Shown here: positions 26,897 to 39,745 of the stretch, piece by piece
How the letters are laid out: the number at the start of each line of letters is the position of its first letter
How positions within the stretch are numbered: the first letter of the stretch is position 1
From: Mansonella perstans
Lineage: Eukaryota; Nematoda; Chromadorea; Rhabditida; Onchocercidae
Direction of reading: 5' to 3'
Assembly: GCA_037074765.1 (NCBI GenBank)
Contig: JBAMDO010000178.1
Coordinates: forward strand, 55,083 to 119,082
DNA: 64,000 nt
Notes under the pieces: generated by a model
The model's database searches: none
What the model saw: the letters and a program-made list of their open reading frames with translations, nothing else
Told to the model about the DNA's origin: nothing
Translations under genes and position numbers: made by a program

Positions 26897-28584
26897 TCAT
26901 GCGCTTTTTACTCCAGCTTCTTCTAACAATAGCAGATCCTCCTGAATCTCTTGATCAGTAAGAGCATCGGCAATGTTCGGACGTGTTTTTGCATGCAAGT
27001 GCTTCTCACTGTACGGTGTTGGTTCATTCGGTCGCCTAAAAATTTGGAGCAGTAAAAAGTAAATGAAATTTATTCCAGTAGTTTAAATACTGTTTGAAGT
27101 ATATAAATGCAAATGGACTATAAAAGTGAAGAATTACCAATATCCTAAATTAATTTACGGTTTGCGGATTTTTCTTTTTAGTTTTTTAAATCTTTCTGTT
27201 TATAGCTCACTCTAACATTTTCAAAACTACAGTGCAGACGCAACTCTTCCTAGAAGAACACTTAAACTAATCAGATTAATTGAAAATGATAAATTAAATC
27301 TTAAATAAAATCAATTTCGCTGTATTTCGATAATATGTAACAATGAAATAGTAGAAAAAAGCAAAAATCTCAACGCTTCTTTCTATTTTTCTCCTTGGCT
27401 TATTTAATTAGTACAAGAACTCTTTCAATTTTGGAATGTGTAAAAACAGAAAAGTTGCACCTTCGAAGGCTTTTTTTGCTGGGAAAATCGTTTGCAGGTG
27501 CACTGGAAATATCAGAATTATGAAATTCATGATCGATCTTTTTTTTCTGTTCTTCGCATTCCTGAATCATAGCCTCCATAAGTTCAGTTAATCGTTCCTC
27601 GAGTTCTCTTTCTGCTACTTCCTTTTCTCGTTCATATTGTTCCTTGATTCGCTCATTCTCGAGCTACAAACTTCAAAACTACTAAAAATGATATTTTAAG
27701 CATTGCTTCTTCCTTTTAACAAACTGAATAAGAATTGTGAATTGATCAGACTTTTAAAGAGCCAAACTGCAGACCTTATCAATTTCCCTCAATGAGATTC
27801 AGTTCATTCGCAAACATAACTATAAACTATTTCATCTAAACCATTTCTCGTGCTGCGTTAACGACTATAAAGTTAAGTAGTCCAAATCAGGATATTGCCA
27901 AAAACTAGAAAAGCAACCTACAATCTCGAACCTATCGAATGATTCCTGAAGAGGTTTGTTTCATGTGAGAAAAAACCACTGGCAGAGCTACTTATTAGGT
28001 TAAAAATAGAGTTATTCAAAAAAGTGAATCCCATATTAGAAACGAAATTATGAATAGAATAAGAATAACGTGATCGGCGATTTCCTCTGCTTCCAATTCA
28101 GTTTTAAATTGCTCTTCAAGCATCTGTATTGCACTCGTATATTGCGGATGCTTCAGCTCTTGTAAACTTTGCAATTCAAATTCCAATTCAGCATGTTTCT
28201 GGAGGTAGAACCTGTATAATGAGGTATTTTGATTTAAAGATAAAATATATTTTCAAAATGATAGGGAAGAGATATAAAGCTAGTCGAGATGAGTGATTAT
28301 TTCAAATCGAATGATAATATCTATCATAATTTGTGAGATTTAAGCGAATTATTTTAAAACAATACCCATCTATTGGTGTGATACTAAACGTTTTCAGCAT
28401 GTTTCCTAGAAAGTAACCTATAGCTAATTAGAACGGTTCGATATAGTTCTGTTTCGTATAAATTCAAAATAAGAAATTAAAACGAAAAATTAATCAAACA
28501 AATCTGAATGAATAACCTTCGCATATATGTATTATCGACATTCCTTGAAGGTGGAAAATTTTCCATGTCGCCAATAAAATTCAT
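26897..28584 (-). CDS. suds3: SDS3/SUDS3-type subunit of the Sin3-HDAC corepressor complex
   Basis: Four exons keep frame and give 183 residues: 28584-28517, 28211-28070, 27663-27461 and 27035-26897. The protein is mostly coiled coil: a Gln/Leu/Glu-rich helix with the family hallmark LKHPQYTSAIQMLEEQF, then ERIKEQYEREKEVAERELEE. It finishes with the Sds3/BRMS1 tail RRRPNEP, then LTDQEIQEDLLLLEEA. SDS3 dimerises through the coiled coil and holds histone deacetylase in the Sin3 complex, acting in the nucleus as a corepressor. The start is the first of two in-frame ATGs (MNFIGDMENF); the second is 18 bases in and equally possible. It is divergent from the N4BP2-like gene across 723 bases. It is shorter than vertebrate SUDS3, mainly at the N-terminus. 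Confidence 0.88.
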
Positions 28585-29307
28585 TGATAAACATGCAAGT
28601 TTTACCAGAGCTTATTTTATGTTAGTATAGTTAATTTCCTGAAAACTTTTTACCACTATCAATATATTCCAATGAACTCGTACGACGATTCCTTCGTAGT
28701 TACATTATCGTGAACATATGTAACTTTTGAAACATCTATTACGTGAATTTGTACTTTTTTCTAAACATACGAATTTAACAGTCACTATTTTTACGACAAT
28801 GTTGCAGTGAATAAAAAAAAATTATTGTATATACTCAGTATGTAATTTCGTCTAAACTACTCATACTGGCATCATCTACCTGCTATCTACCTATCTACTA
28901 TTATCTACTCGTTATGTAGGATACACATGAATCTGAATCCTGATCAATCAATCAGCATGTTGAAGTATATTTTTTGATTCAACGACACTTTCCCATTATA
29001 TTCTAGTTTTGCATCTGGCCACTATAATTTCTACATTATGATTAGTATAAATGACGATATGACAGATAAGATCATGAAGTTAGACTGCACTACACTACAT
29101 CTGAGCCCGATCTCGAGAACTCCCAGATATCTAGATATTGTATTGAAGGATCACTGATACTATTGCAGTGATGCAACGAACCAATATCGTAGCATAACGT
29201 GTGTTTATAATGGACTGTTTACGAATATTAATATTATGCGTGTATTTCTACAAGTATTTTCAGATTTTTTAATGTTAATTTTGAAAAGACTTTACTGATG
29301 TCTAAAA
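28585..29307. other. Divergent intergenic region between SDS3 and N4BP2-like genes
   Basis: About 720 bases upstream of both genes, so probably a shared promoter region. It contains a short run of CTATCTAC-like units near 28875-28915. No coding segment seen. Confidence 0.5.
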
Positions 29308-32300
29308 ATGGGTACTCCAATCATTCACGAACAATGTTGGGAATCAACAACCTGTTTGGAAGATATTCGGAAATGCATCCGAAATGGCCATCACGTAATG
29401 ATAATAATGCGTGGCATCCCGGGATCTGGCAAATCTTATTTAGCCAAGTAGAGATTAGTTTATTTTTGATGAACCACTACATTTTTAATTATAGCTTAGT
29501 TAAATCAATACGTGCTAAATAAATACATTCCATTCATACTAATAAGTAGTTTATCCAGGATAGTTAAATCAATACGTGCTAAATAAATACATTCCATTCA
29601 TACTAATAAGTAGTTTATCCAGGATAGTTAAATCAGTACGTGCTAAATAAATACATTCCATGCATACTAATAAGTAGTTTATCCAGGATAGTTAAATCAA
29701 TACGTGTTAAATAAATACGTTCCATGCATACTAATAAGTAGTTTATCTAGGATATAAATGAATTCCATTTATTTTATTTCGTTCAATGTATATTAAAGTA
29801 AAGATTATTCATTTTCTTTATAGAGATAGATTTGTTCGTTTTATACATGCTAAATATAGACTACTTACACTTTATGTTGTAAAGTATTTTTTTTTGGTAT
29901 TTTTATTCTGTAAGATAATTTGGATGATTTTTAAAATGTTCTTTTTCTTTGCAGCGATTTAGTATCCGGAACAAATGGTGCAATTTTTAATACTGACAAA
30001 TATTTCATGCAAAATGGTGTGTACCAGTTCGATCCCGCTAGACTGGATGAGTATCATCTAAAAAATTGGAAGGAAGGTATAGTAGAAATGAAGGACATTT
30101 CCAGTTGCATATTTTAATGCACTTTCTATATTATTAATTAATCCACTACAATAATTCAGTTAATTTTAGTACTTTTTCTCAGATTAGAAATATAGCTTAA
30201 GGATTTTACCAAATAAGGGGAGGAGTAATTTTAAAAATGTATTAAAAATGCGCAATTACGATAATTGGGATGTAAATGAACGTAAAATAATTGAGAACAT
30301 GTAAATGAACGTATAATGAATATACGGAAGATTTGAAAACAGAGTCTAGGAATTGATGAAGAAGATAAATGTTAGTATTTTTCTTTTTTTTTTTTGTAAG
30401 AAGTAAGATGACTGAGAAAGAAAGAAAAGAATAAAATCTTTTTCTCCTCATTAGAATTAACGCGATTTTGATAAAAATGTTAATTAGAAAAGTTAAATGA
30501 AAATAGGTAGATGAATACTATTTACTCAGTAATTTGCTCAATTTGCGCTTGTAATAGTAAAGTTCACGAGTGCTTCTAGGCTTTATAGTATTAATATTAT
30601 AATAGAGAATATATTTAACTGGAAATATCGGAAAAATTCAAAAAAACCTTATTCTATTCATTGGAATTATAAATTTTAATTTCATTTAAGTAATTCATTT
30701 TCTATTTTCCTTTCAGCAAAAAATGCAGTACAACAAGGAATAAAGCCAGTAATCATTGACAATACAAATATATTTGTGGCACATATGAAACCCTATATTA
30801 ATCTTGTTAGTTTCTCATTAAGAGTTTCCGAAATATCAGTTTTATACATTTATGTTTGAAAGGATTGATAACATGAGCGAATATTCCTAGATAAAAGGAA
30901 AAGAAAAGCATTATAAAATAAGAATGGCTCCAATTATACAGATAAAACTTAAATGCATTTAGTGAAATTGACAAGTTGGCATAAATAGGACAAAGAAAAG
31001 AGTAAAAAAAGAGAAAAAGAAGTAGATAAAGCTCTGTTAGAAGTTCGAAATTTTACTTTTGGATATTTTGAACTCTTTGTTCCTGTTTAGAGATATTTAG
31101 AGGCATTGAAAAAAAAATTCTTTAATTGTGGTAGCTTGTCGATTGGAGAGGAAAGGGAATTCAATAGATGAATAAAACAATGACTGGTCTATGTTTACAA
31201 TGAAAATTTTGCAAATATTTCAGGCAGTGAAGAATTCATATGAAATTTATTTCGTAGAGCCGGAAACAAAGTGGAAGAAAAATGCAAAAGAGTGTGCTAG
31301 GTAGTGTTCATGCTTTTTTTATCGTTTTCCTTGTTGTCACTGTTTATTTCGAAAAAAATTTCATTTAACTGCAGGCGTAATGCACACTCTGTCTCAGAAG
31401 AGAAAATTGCACATATGGCTGAATGCTTCGAGAAAATCAATTTAACTGAAATAATAAAACCGACACAGCTAAGGTAAATGAAAATATTGAAAGCAGGATT
31501 ATAGGAATTCGGGAATTCGTTATAGCTTTTGTAAAATGGATATAATTTGAAGTGCCAATCATATTTCATTGCTTTATAATTAAATGTTTTAATGGATTGA
31601 ATTATTCTGTGCATTAACCATAGAAGTAGTACGAATGCTTGCTAAAAAAAATTATAGAATGCAAACTGTTTATTTGTATGTTTGAAAACGATAGAATTCT
31701 GAATTCTGGTTTGAAGCTTGGAAAATTTTGATGTTGGAAATGTGAAGATTCGTAATTCTAAAAAACCCTATTTCTATAGAAGTGATTATTCAAATTCTGT
31801 AAAAATTCCGCTCTTCTAAATTTCACGTGTGATTTTAATTTTACATTTGAATTTCACAAGCTTAACAGCTTCATATGATCAAATGAAAATATCAATTAAA
31901 AATTATTTTTTGCAGAATAGTTCCACCACTGATTGAAATAAGCGACAAAAATGATAATTTATTGCGAGATTCTTCTCCAGCTGGTAGTTGTTATGATTTT
32001 GTTATTTTAATTAATTCTAGGCTAAACTAATTCAATTTAATGCAGCTATTAAACAGTGTTCTTTGCTTAAGCTTTATTTGACAACTAAATTATTCAAATA
32101 AAATACCGATTTTGATTTTGAATGAAATCTTTTCTTCATCCCATTTTCTCTTGCTTTTATTTACGCCTATATATTTTTGTATTTGATGTTTCTGCCTAGA
32201 ATTCTGAAATCTAGCAGTGTGCTTTCAGAAATAAGAAAGCTTTGAATTTAGCAGGAAATGTTTTTTTCATTCGTCTTAAAAATTACAATCATGTTTTCTT

Positions 32301-35300
32301 CCAACAATTTATTCATTCGTAGAGCTTAGTTGTTTGTAGGCTTAGATATGAAGTGAATTAAAAGAATATCATAACATTCTTATATTACAGCACCTAGTGG
32401 TTGGTGTCATTCTGCGTCAAAGTATCCAGCTGATTCGCAGTGTACATTATATGAAGCAGTAAATTTACTGAAAATTTCTTCTTCAGATTCGCTTTTGGAA
32501 AAAAATGCTACTGAGAAGGAAAAAAGCTCCAATCAATTATTTTCTTTAATTCCTCTTCAGGTTTCTTTTTCATGCAGTTTGTACCGAAAAATCATTTTAT
32601 ATATAACATAGTGGACATATTAAATTATACAGACAATTGGAACTGTTGGTGAAAAAGTCGTTGTATTTGGCGAACTGATTAAAAAAGTCACCATTTGAAT
32701 TTGCGGAACTTTATTGTTTCAAAATTATTAATTTCAATCACGTTCTTAATATAAATACTGCTACTAATCCGTTACTTACAGTATTTTTATTTTAATCATC
32801 TAGTTTTATTTCATTGTTGTTATTCTTACTTAGATAACAGTTCTATTTATTAACAATTTTCAGATACCTAAGAAGAGTTTGCGTACAATTGGGTGTCAGA
32901 CTAGTGATTTAATTCGAGTATTTGATTTGTTGGACCCTTTGCCATCTGTAAGCGATGAATCTATCCAGGAAACATTGTGGGATGATGTTGATTTTAGTAA
33001 TAAGAAGAAAGTGAGAGCAAATTCTGTTCAGGCTGGGTTGGTTCTCGCTTTTTTTTATCTCACGGAAATATTCTGCTGCATATTTGAGGATGGATAAACT
33101 TTTATTCTCTTATTCATTTGTAATTTTCAGTTAGACTTGTGAACGTTATTATTTATACTTAATCTATTTCACTTATTGTTTTAAACGTTATACTTATTCT
33201 AAAAGTTATCATTTATACTTATTCTACTTATGCTATATCATTTATAATTATTCTATATTCGAAATATGAAATAACTATTCTGTTGGATATCTGCATTCCT
33301 TTTGTAGATTATAGCAATTATTTTTCTTCAGTGACGGTAACATTCTACTCGATATCGAATTATTATTGGCGTTTTTTCCGAATGAAAAACCTTCCGATTT
33401 GTCGCACATATTAGAGATAGCTGGATTAAATAATGCGATAACATTACTTAAGGAAATGAACGCTTACATGGATGTCTGCGCTATAGTTGACATGGTTTAT
33501 TATCGTTTCATCAGTTTTCATTATCGTTAATATGATCAGTTTAGGTGCTTGTATTTTTGAAGCAACAGGATTGTAGAATTATTTAATTGGTGTTCTTTTG
33601 CATTTCAAAAAAATCCTTTGCTTTTCTGGAAGAACTTTTTGCTTTGGATTATTTTCTTGCTCTTTTGATATAGATTCATGCATTTTTTGTTTCAGCTATG
33701 AATTAAGCACTTCTTTAAATCTGAGAATTGGTTGAAATATTTTAAAATTTAAAATATGTTTAAATTGTTTTATTTGCTTAGTAATAACTACTTTTCTGCT
33801 TCATTTTGTTCTGTAAAGCATACTGTTTTGTAATACAATTTTAGTGATCTTCAAACTTCGATTTCTTTTTCTCTATATTGAAGTTTCAGAACAGAAATAT
33901 TGATGCTGAACCATTATCACAAACATATTACTGGTGGGACGAAACGGAATTTGAGGAGATTGATGAAAACAATTCACTAGTGTTTGTACCGAATTTCGAA
34001 ATGAATAGAGAAATACCAAAAAAGTTGGCACCGTGCAGTTACATGCAGTGCTGTGATCCCGAGCCTGTACCGCAAGGGTATTATCGGATGGCGATGTCAG
34101 TTGATATGATTGATCAGCTTACTAAACTTTTTGGTATTTTTTCTTCATAAACGGTGTATGAAATGTAGAGCACATAGGACTATTTATTAACAGATTTGTT
34201 TGCTGATTTTACTGTGCAGAGAAACCAAGCCTGAAGAAGTGTGCGTTATCTATTTTTAATCTCTTGTTGAATTTATAACTCTGAATTAATTACTGTAAAT
34301 TGTACGGACCAAAAGGATTGGTACTTAAGCAGTTCAATCTTGCAATGCTTTTTTGTCTTCAAATGATGAAGCATTATTTCAAGGTGAAAGTGAAAAAAAT
34401 ATTGTTTTAAAAACATATGTGGACCTACCGATCTGGCTTTGGCGTCAAATTTATTTTTGCTGGCAAGGCTCTCCAACTACAGAAGGTTTCATTTTTTCAG
34501 ATAAAGATTACATGTTCATAGTATCTTTTTAATTTCCTAATCAATTATATGCAATAAAATTAAAATTTTTCTTGACGAATACAGGAATATTTTCTTCTAC
34601 CGTCGTAATAGCAACTTAGCAGTAGGCAATACCTTATATCCTGATTAATTTGGCGCACGGATGTATAAATATAAATAGGATGTATAAAATAGTAAATAAA
34701 AGGTAAATTGTTATATATAATTTATTCCAAATTTCTTAATTTCGGTGGAATGTAACATTTTGTCCTATAGCAGAATTGATTAATAAGATTTACATTTTAG
34801 TAATACAATCAGCCAAGAAAGTAAAATTAAAGGCTGAAGGATTTTTTGCTGCTTTGAGTATTTGAGAATTTCCTGAGCTGGAAAAATGGTCCCAAATACT
34901 CGATAACAACTTTTTACCACGATTATATAATGGAAATAAGTCTTCATATTTTGAAAGTTCACAAAATCAAGTCGAATTCTTCACATGGGATTGTTTAGAA
35001 CTGCGAATTTCGGCAGCATTGCTTATTCTCTTTGAAAATATTTTCCCATGACTTTTCTTTATTGACTGTCGTAGTTTGCATTACAGGCAAACTTATGCTC
35101 TAGTAATAAAACATTAAAAGTTAGAACTCTAGTAGTGTCTAATTTTAAGTTAAAAATTCTTGGTTGGATTATTTACTATTAAAAATATACTACAAAAAAT
35201 AAACCAGTTCTTTTACAAATAACAGAAGGATTGCAATTCACGGCCATATCTAAAACTTACTAATTAATACTGATCATCTGGAGTCTGAATTAATAGCAAT

Positions 35301-38154
35301 CACCATTACAGTAGGTAATGCGTTTGGAAGTAAAAATTTCGAATTTTCTTCATTGGTTAGCTCTGACGAAGAATTAACAAGAATACTGCAAAATGACGAA
35401 TTGGCAGCTGTTGTATCCTCGGTTGGTAACTAAATATGATTGCTTCTCGCCGTTTTAACTTTTAATGTTTTATTGTTGTCAAGATGATTCAGTTTATTTT
35501 ACTTTTATTTTTTTTTTTTTTTTTACTTTTATTGTAAGAAGTGCATAATCGTTTGAAATAAGATTTATTCTTTGCAAAACCTCTGTTTATTTTTTTTTTT
35601 TTGTTTTGCTTTCGGATCCGATTTGTATATATGCAAATTTAAGAATTTTGGACAAAGAAATGTAAACTAGTATAAAGTAGGCATATTGTTAATTCAGGAA
35701 AATGGCAGACATATGAGTATTGCTGAAAGGCTACAGTTAAATGCACTGATAAATGACTATTCAGGAGTTGACCGTGAACGAATTGCAGAATGCTTTCGTG
35801 ACAACAAGTAATATTTTTATATTTTCGGTAGCATATTAATATTGATAGCTTGTTTTTATATTTTATACTTTCGTTTTTGGAAATATTTTTACTACTGTTT
35901 GTTTCATTGATTATGTGGTGTAGTGAGTAACATTTTTTTAGATGTCTTTCGGTTGGATTATGTGATAAGTTTACTAAGTGGAGTATATATGTACCACTAA
36001 CAAGTGTTTGAACATTGTTTGGATTTAATTAAGTTGGGGCAGTTGTTTCTTATTTTAGATTTTGTGCGGAGACTACTCGTAATACTTTAGAATTTTTTGT
36101 AAATGACACTGAAAACATTCAAAGAGCGCCAACTGATTCATCTCTGATTACTTCTCCTGTAAATCGATCTAACAATTGTAGTATACCTGCAACACTTTCC
36201 CGTTGCGTTACTTCCGATGGATTGTCGGTAGGTTCTGATACATGTTTTTTTTTTCCTTAATGAAGATTTGAGTTTTTAAAAGATCTAAAAGGACGATGCA
36301 AATTGGTCAGATTGCTTTGGATATCAGATGAGTTTTTTGCAGGTCTTAAAGCCAGATCTAGAGTCGACTCACAAGGATGTATATGAACTACGAGTAGAAG
36401 CCGATAGGTATAATGAACAGAAACATGAAATGTTATTACGAGCTAAGTATAATCGAGAATTTGGAGCTAAAATGTTTTATTTTGAAGAGGTATATGATTG
36501 TGTTGGAAATTCTTGCAAATAATTAACCATATATATATATATATTCAGTGCCAATTCTTTGTACAAAGTGACTTCACAAATGAAATTACCTAGTTTTATT
36601 AAACTGTCGTAATTTTAATCGTACTTCTGATAACCGTAGTGAAAATGTATAAAACATTCGAAAAAGATCCTATTGTAAATAATTTCTGTATGGAAATGTG
36701 GAATAATTCAGGGTTTGTAAGAATGTCTGCGGGAGTTCTTATGTTTGTACTTATGTGGCTGTTTTTGGAACTAAAAATGCTGCTGATATTTTTCAGATGC
36801 TGCGTGGATCGCAGATAGTATTCGAATCGCAAGTAGTATTAGAAATCACCGGCTCAAAAAATTTTCGACTAAATTGTCAGACAGTCCTGTTCTGAGAGTG
36901 ACATGATAGCACTTTGGGTTTCATATTCATTTAGGGATACATTGAAAGTAATAGCAGCTGAATTGTGATGTTTAATTATTCATTACATAAGATTGTTATT
37001 TTATTATTTACTGCTAGAGCCTACTATATCTCTGTACTTTTTCATTGCAGTATAAATGAATTGTGTATGTCATCCAAAATATTCCTTATCTCTTTGCAGC
37101 CATTGAATTGCAGGCTAGGAAATTTGGGAAAAAAGCAGAAGATTGTGTAGCAGAGCTGAATGATCGGTTGATTAAAGCGAATACATCCAAGTTTTTCATC
37201 GACTTGCACTATATGAATGTTCAGTCTGCTATTAAACTTCTCAAAGCCAAATTGAATGCCCTTGACAGTAAGTTTATATATTCTCTCTTTTGCATTTGTT
37301 TTCAAAGCAAGCAAGCGACCAACTTCTGTAGATTGTCCTAGATTGTCCAAATTAGGCTTGATGCATTTTTGAAGCTTATGTCGGTTGCAAGCAGGAACAG
37401 ATTATGTATTTTGAAGCATGTCTTTTTATGGTCTTGCGTCTGCAGAAAATGATTTTTTTTTACGTGCGCAGAATCGCAAAATTTCATATGCACTGACCGA
37501 ATAAATCTCGAAAATGTGAATTCATGACATAAGGAATTTCATTTCTCAAGCGATTGATCTTAGAATGAGTTGTGTATTTTAAACGGTACGCATAAAAGCA
37601 GGAAATTCCGGTGATCTAGGAATCATTTTTGCTCTCCTGCACATCTGTATGTTGGAAAGATTTTTAGGACCACCGGAGCTTCGACGTGGACGATCTGGGA
37701 AGAAACTCGTTGTTCTAACTGGGTACGGTAAACTGAATGACGGGCAAGCGAAAATTAAACCAGCTGTTGTACAATGGCTTCAACAGTGTGGTTATGAGTA
37801 TGTTTCATTTCTTTTCACTTTTATTTTTTTTTCATTTGTCAGCAACAATTTAGGAAACTCTGACTTGTTAGTCGATTTGCATTTTGTTGAGTTTTTTGTT
37901 TTAGAAATTTAAGGAATGAAGAACATTAAGTTTTAAAAAGATTCGGAATGGTTCACTGCAGTCTGAATAGCACAAATACTCGTTTTGCAAGTTTATTCGT
38001 TTGTAAATTTGCGCTGTCTTAGACAATGTTGCGAGACTCCATATCAGTGATTTATTCATTTTTTTTTTTTTTTGATTTAATTTCGTTTATTATATTTTTT
38101 TTTAGATACTATAACACATCAAACAAAGGTGAATTAATTGTGGAATGTAAATAG
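29308..38154 (+). CDS. nonu-1: N4BP2/NONU-1-type protein: P-loop kinase, CUE-like and Smr domains
   Basis: About 17 exons join in frame, giving roughly 750 residues. The N-terminus has a P-loop kinase fold (Walker A GIPGSGKSYLA near residue 40) as in the polynucleotide-kinase domain of N4BP2. The middle has a CUE-like helical segment (SIAERLQLNALINDYSGVD ... ECFRDN), which in this family binds ubiquitin. The C-terminus has a charged DUF1771-like helix (EADRYNEQKHEMLLRAKYNR) and an Smr domain (FIDLHYMNVQSAIKLL ... LTGYGKLNDGQAKIKPAV). Smr proteins Cue2 and NONU-1 cleave mRNA at stalled ribosomes in no-go decay, so cytoplasmic mRNA surveillance is the likely role. The DLH catalytic motif is kept; the second motif reads TGYGKLN, where TGxGxHS is usual. 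An ATG at 29272 is closed by a stop, which fixes the start at 29308. Confidence 0.9.
29498..29753. repeat. 64-base minisatellite, four copies, in intron 1 of the N4BP2-like gene
   Basis: Exact head-to-tail copies start at 29498, 29562, 29626 and 29690; units begin AGTTAAATCAATACGTGCTA and end TTTATCCAGGAT. The first two are identical; the later ones carry a few substitutions, so divergence increases toward the right. Confidence 0.97.
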
Positions 38155-39745
38155 CAATCTATTATTTTGGTCGATTTCATGTTTTTGAAGCTGGGAGGTG
38201 AAAGTTTTTTAAGCGACAGTGACATTAATTAGTTGATTGCTTTCTTATTTTTAGTAGTATTACCTTTATCTGAAAATTTACTTATGATTTTTATATATTA
38301 GCGAAGTATTTTGATTTATGGATCTCTCACTATTGTTGCGTATTTTATTATAAAAACTGGTAAAATAATTTTTTTCAGGGAATTGCTGCTGCGAAACATT
38401 GCATTCAAGTGCAACTGTATACATATGTGTCTCAAGCATTTTTCTTTCTTATGGACCTAAAATGACATTTTTTATTTATTCATAATTCTTTTTGTTCATG
38501 GTGAGGTTATTATTTTTTTACGGTGTTATTTTTCTTCCAAATATTTCTTTTCTGTAGTCAAACCAACAAAATTAATTTTTTTACGAAATTTTCCTTTCTC
38601 TTTATGTGGTTTGTTGTTTACTTTTGTTTAGTTTTATGAAGTATGAAATCTACACGTGCTTATTTGCGAAGCGTTGTACCGATGTTATAGATAGATACGC
38701 TGTAGACTAAACTGGATAAATAGTTGAAGGAATATTCAGTTATTTCAAATCCTAATAATGAAATCTGTTTTAATACTTTTCGACAAACTAATCATTATAA
38801 GAAACCGTACTCATTGTTCTTTTATCTTTTTCGTGAAATATGTGCCTCAAATGATTTTCATTCTTTAATTATGCTTTTACAATTACCTCGATGTGTTGAA
38901 GAATGTTGCTTATTAATTAGCTAGTAGATGTTTCAATCGATTAAGTATATTTATCAGTTTAAAAGCTCTTTCTATTATTAATTACTTTCAAGAGCATGTT
39001 AGTTAGAGGGATTCTTTCATACCTCAATAGAATTTTTCGAACTTTGATATCTAGAATTACATAAATAATAAAGTTATTTCCAGATGAATTGATTTTTTCT
39101 ATTTTTACTCATGAATTTTTGACGTATGTGCATTATAATTATTGAAATTACGCCTTTTTATTGCATTTTATGCAAACTTTTTGTGATTTTCTGGGCTTAT
39201 TATTCATTCATAATATTGTAAGGTGCAAAGCACTTGAATTATTTCAGAGAGTTGAATAAAATGTGGTAGACCTCGAATTGTAAATCCCGTGAGATCTTAG
39301 ATATCTTATTGGCTGTATGAAGTTTATATTTTCTTCAAGATTTTTGATGAATAAATGGTTTTTGCATGATGTGAATTTCATCAAATATTGAATTTGAAAG
39401 TTTTTGATACTCAGAAAGCAGGTTATTTTGTCGTTTTAATTTCATTTATTGCATCCATAGCATAGTTGCTATCATTTACATGGTAGTATGCTTAACTGAC
39501 AATACGGTAGTTTGCTTAACTGACAATATGGCATAAGGTCGGCGAATTGTAACAAGCTTAAATTTATAACACTCATTGCTTTTCTTTCTCTATCTGCTTC
39601 TACAATAAACGAAATTTGAGAAAATGGAAGAAGTGAAATTTTCTGATTTCCTTGAAATGAGCTGTTTGTAATCTAATTTTATCTGGTGTAGCTTATAACG
39701 ATTTACACATGAAAAAAGGTTACTACTTTTCCTTTGTTTAGGGTA
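38155..39745. other. Intergenic region, no firm gene
   Basis: AT-rich. A tttttcag acceptor at 38378-38380 leads into a short open stretch that could be an alternative last exon of the N4BP2-like gene. A 66-codon plus-strand frame at 38724-38924 is weakly coding-like but has no partners. A 24-base duplication lies at 39482-39529. Confidence 0.45.
39482..39529. repeat. 24-base tandem duplication
   Basis: Two adjacent copies of a unit starting GGTAGTATGCTTAACTGACA, differing at two positions. Confidence 0.9.
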
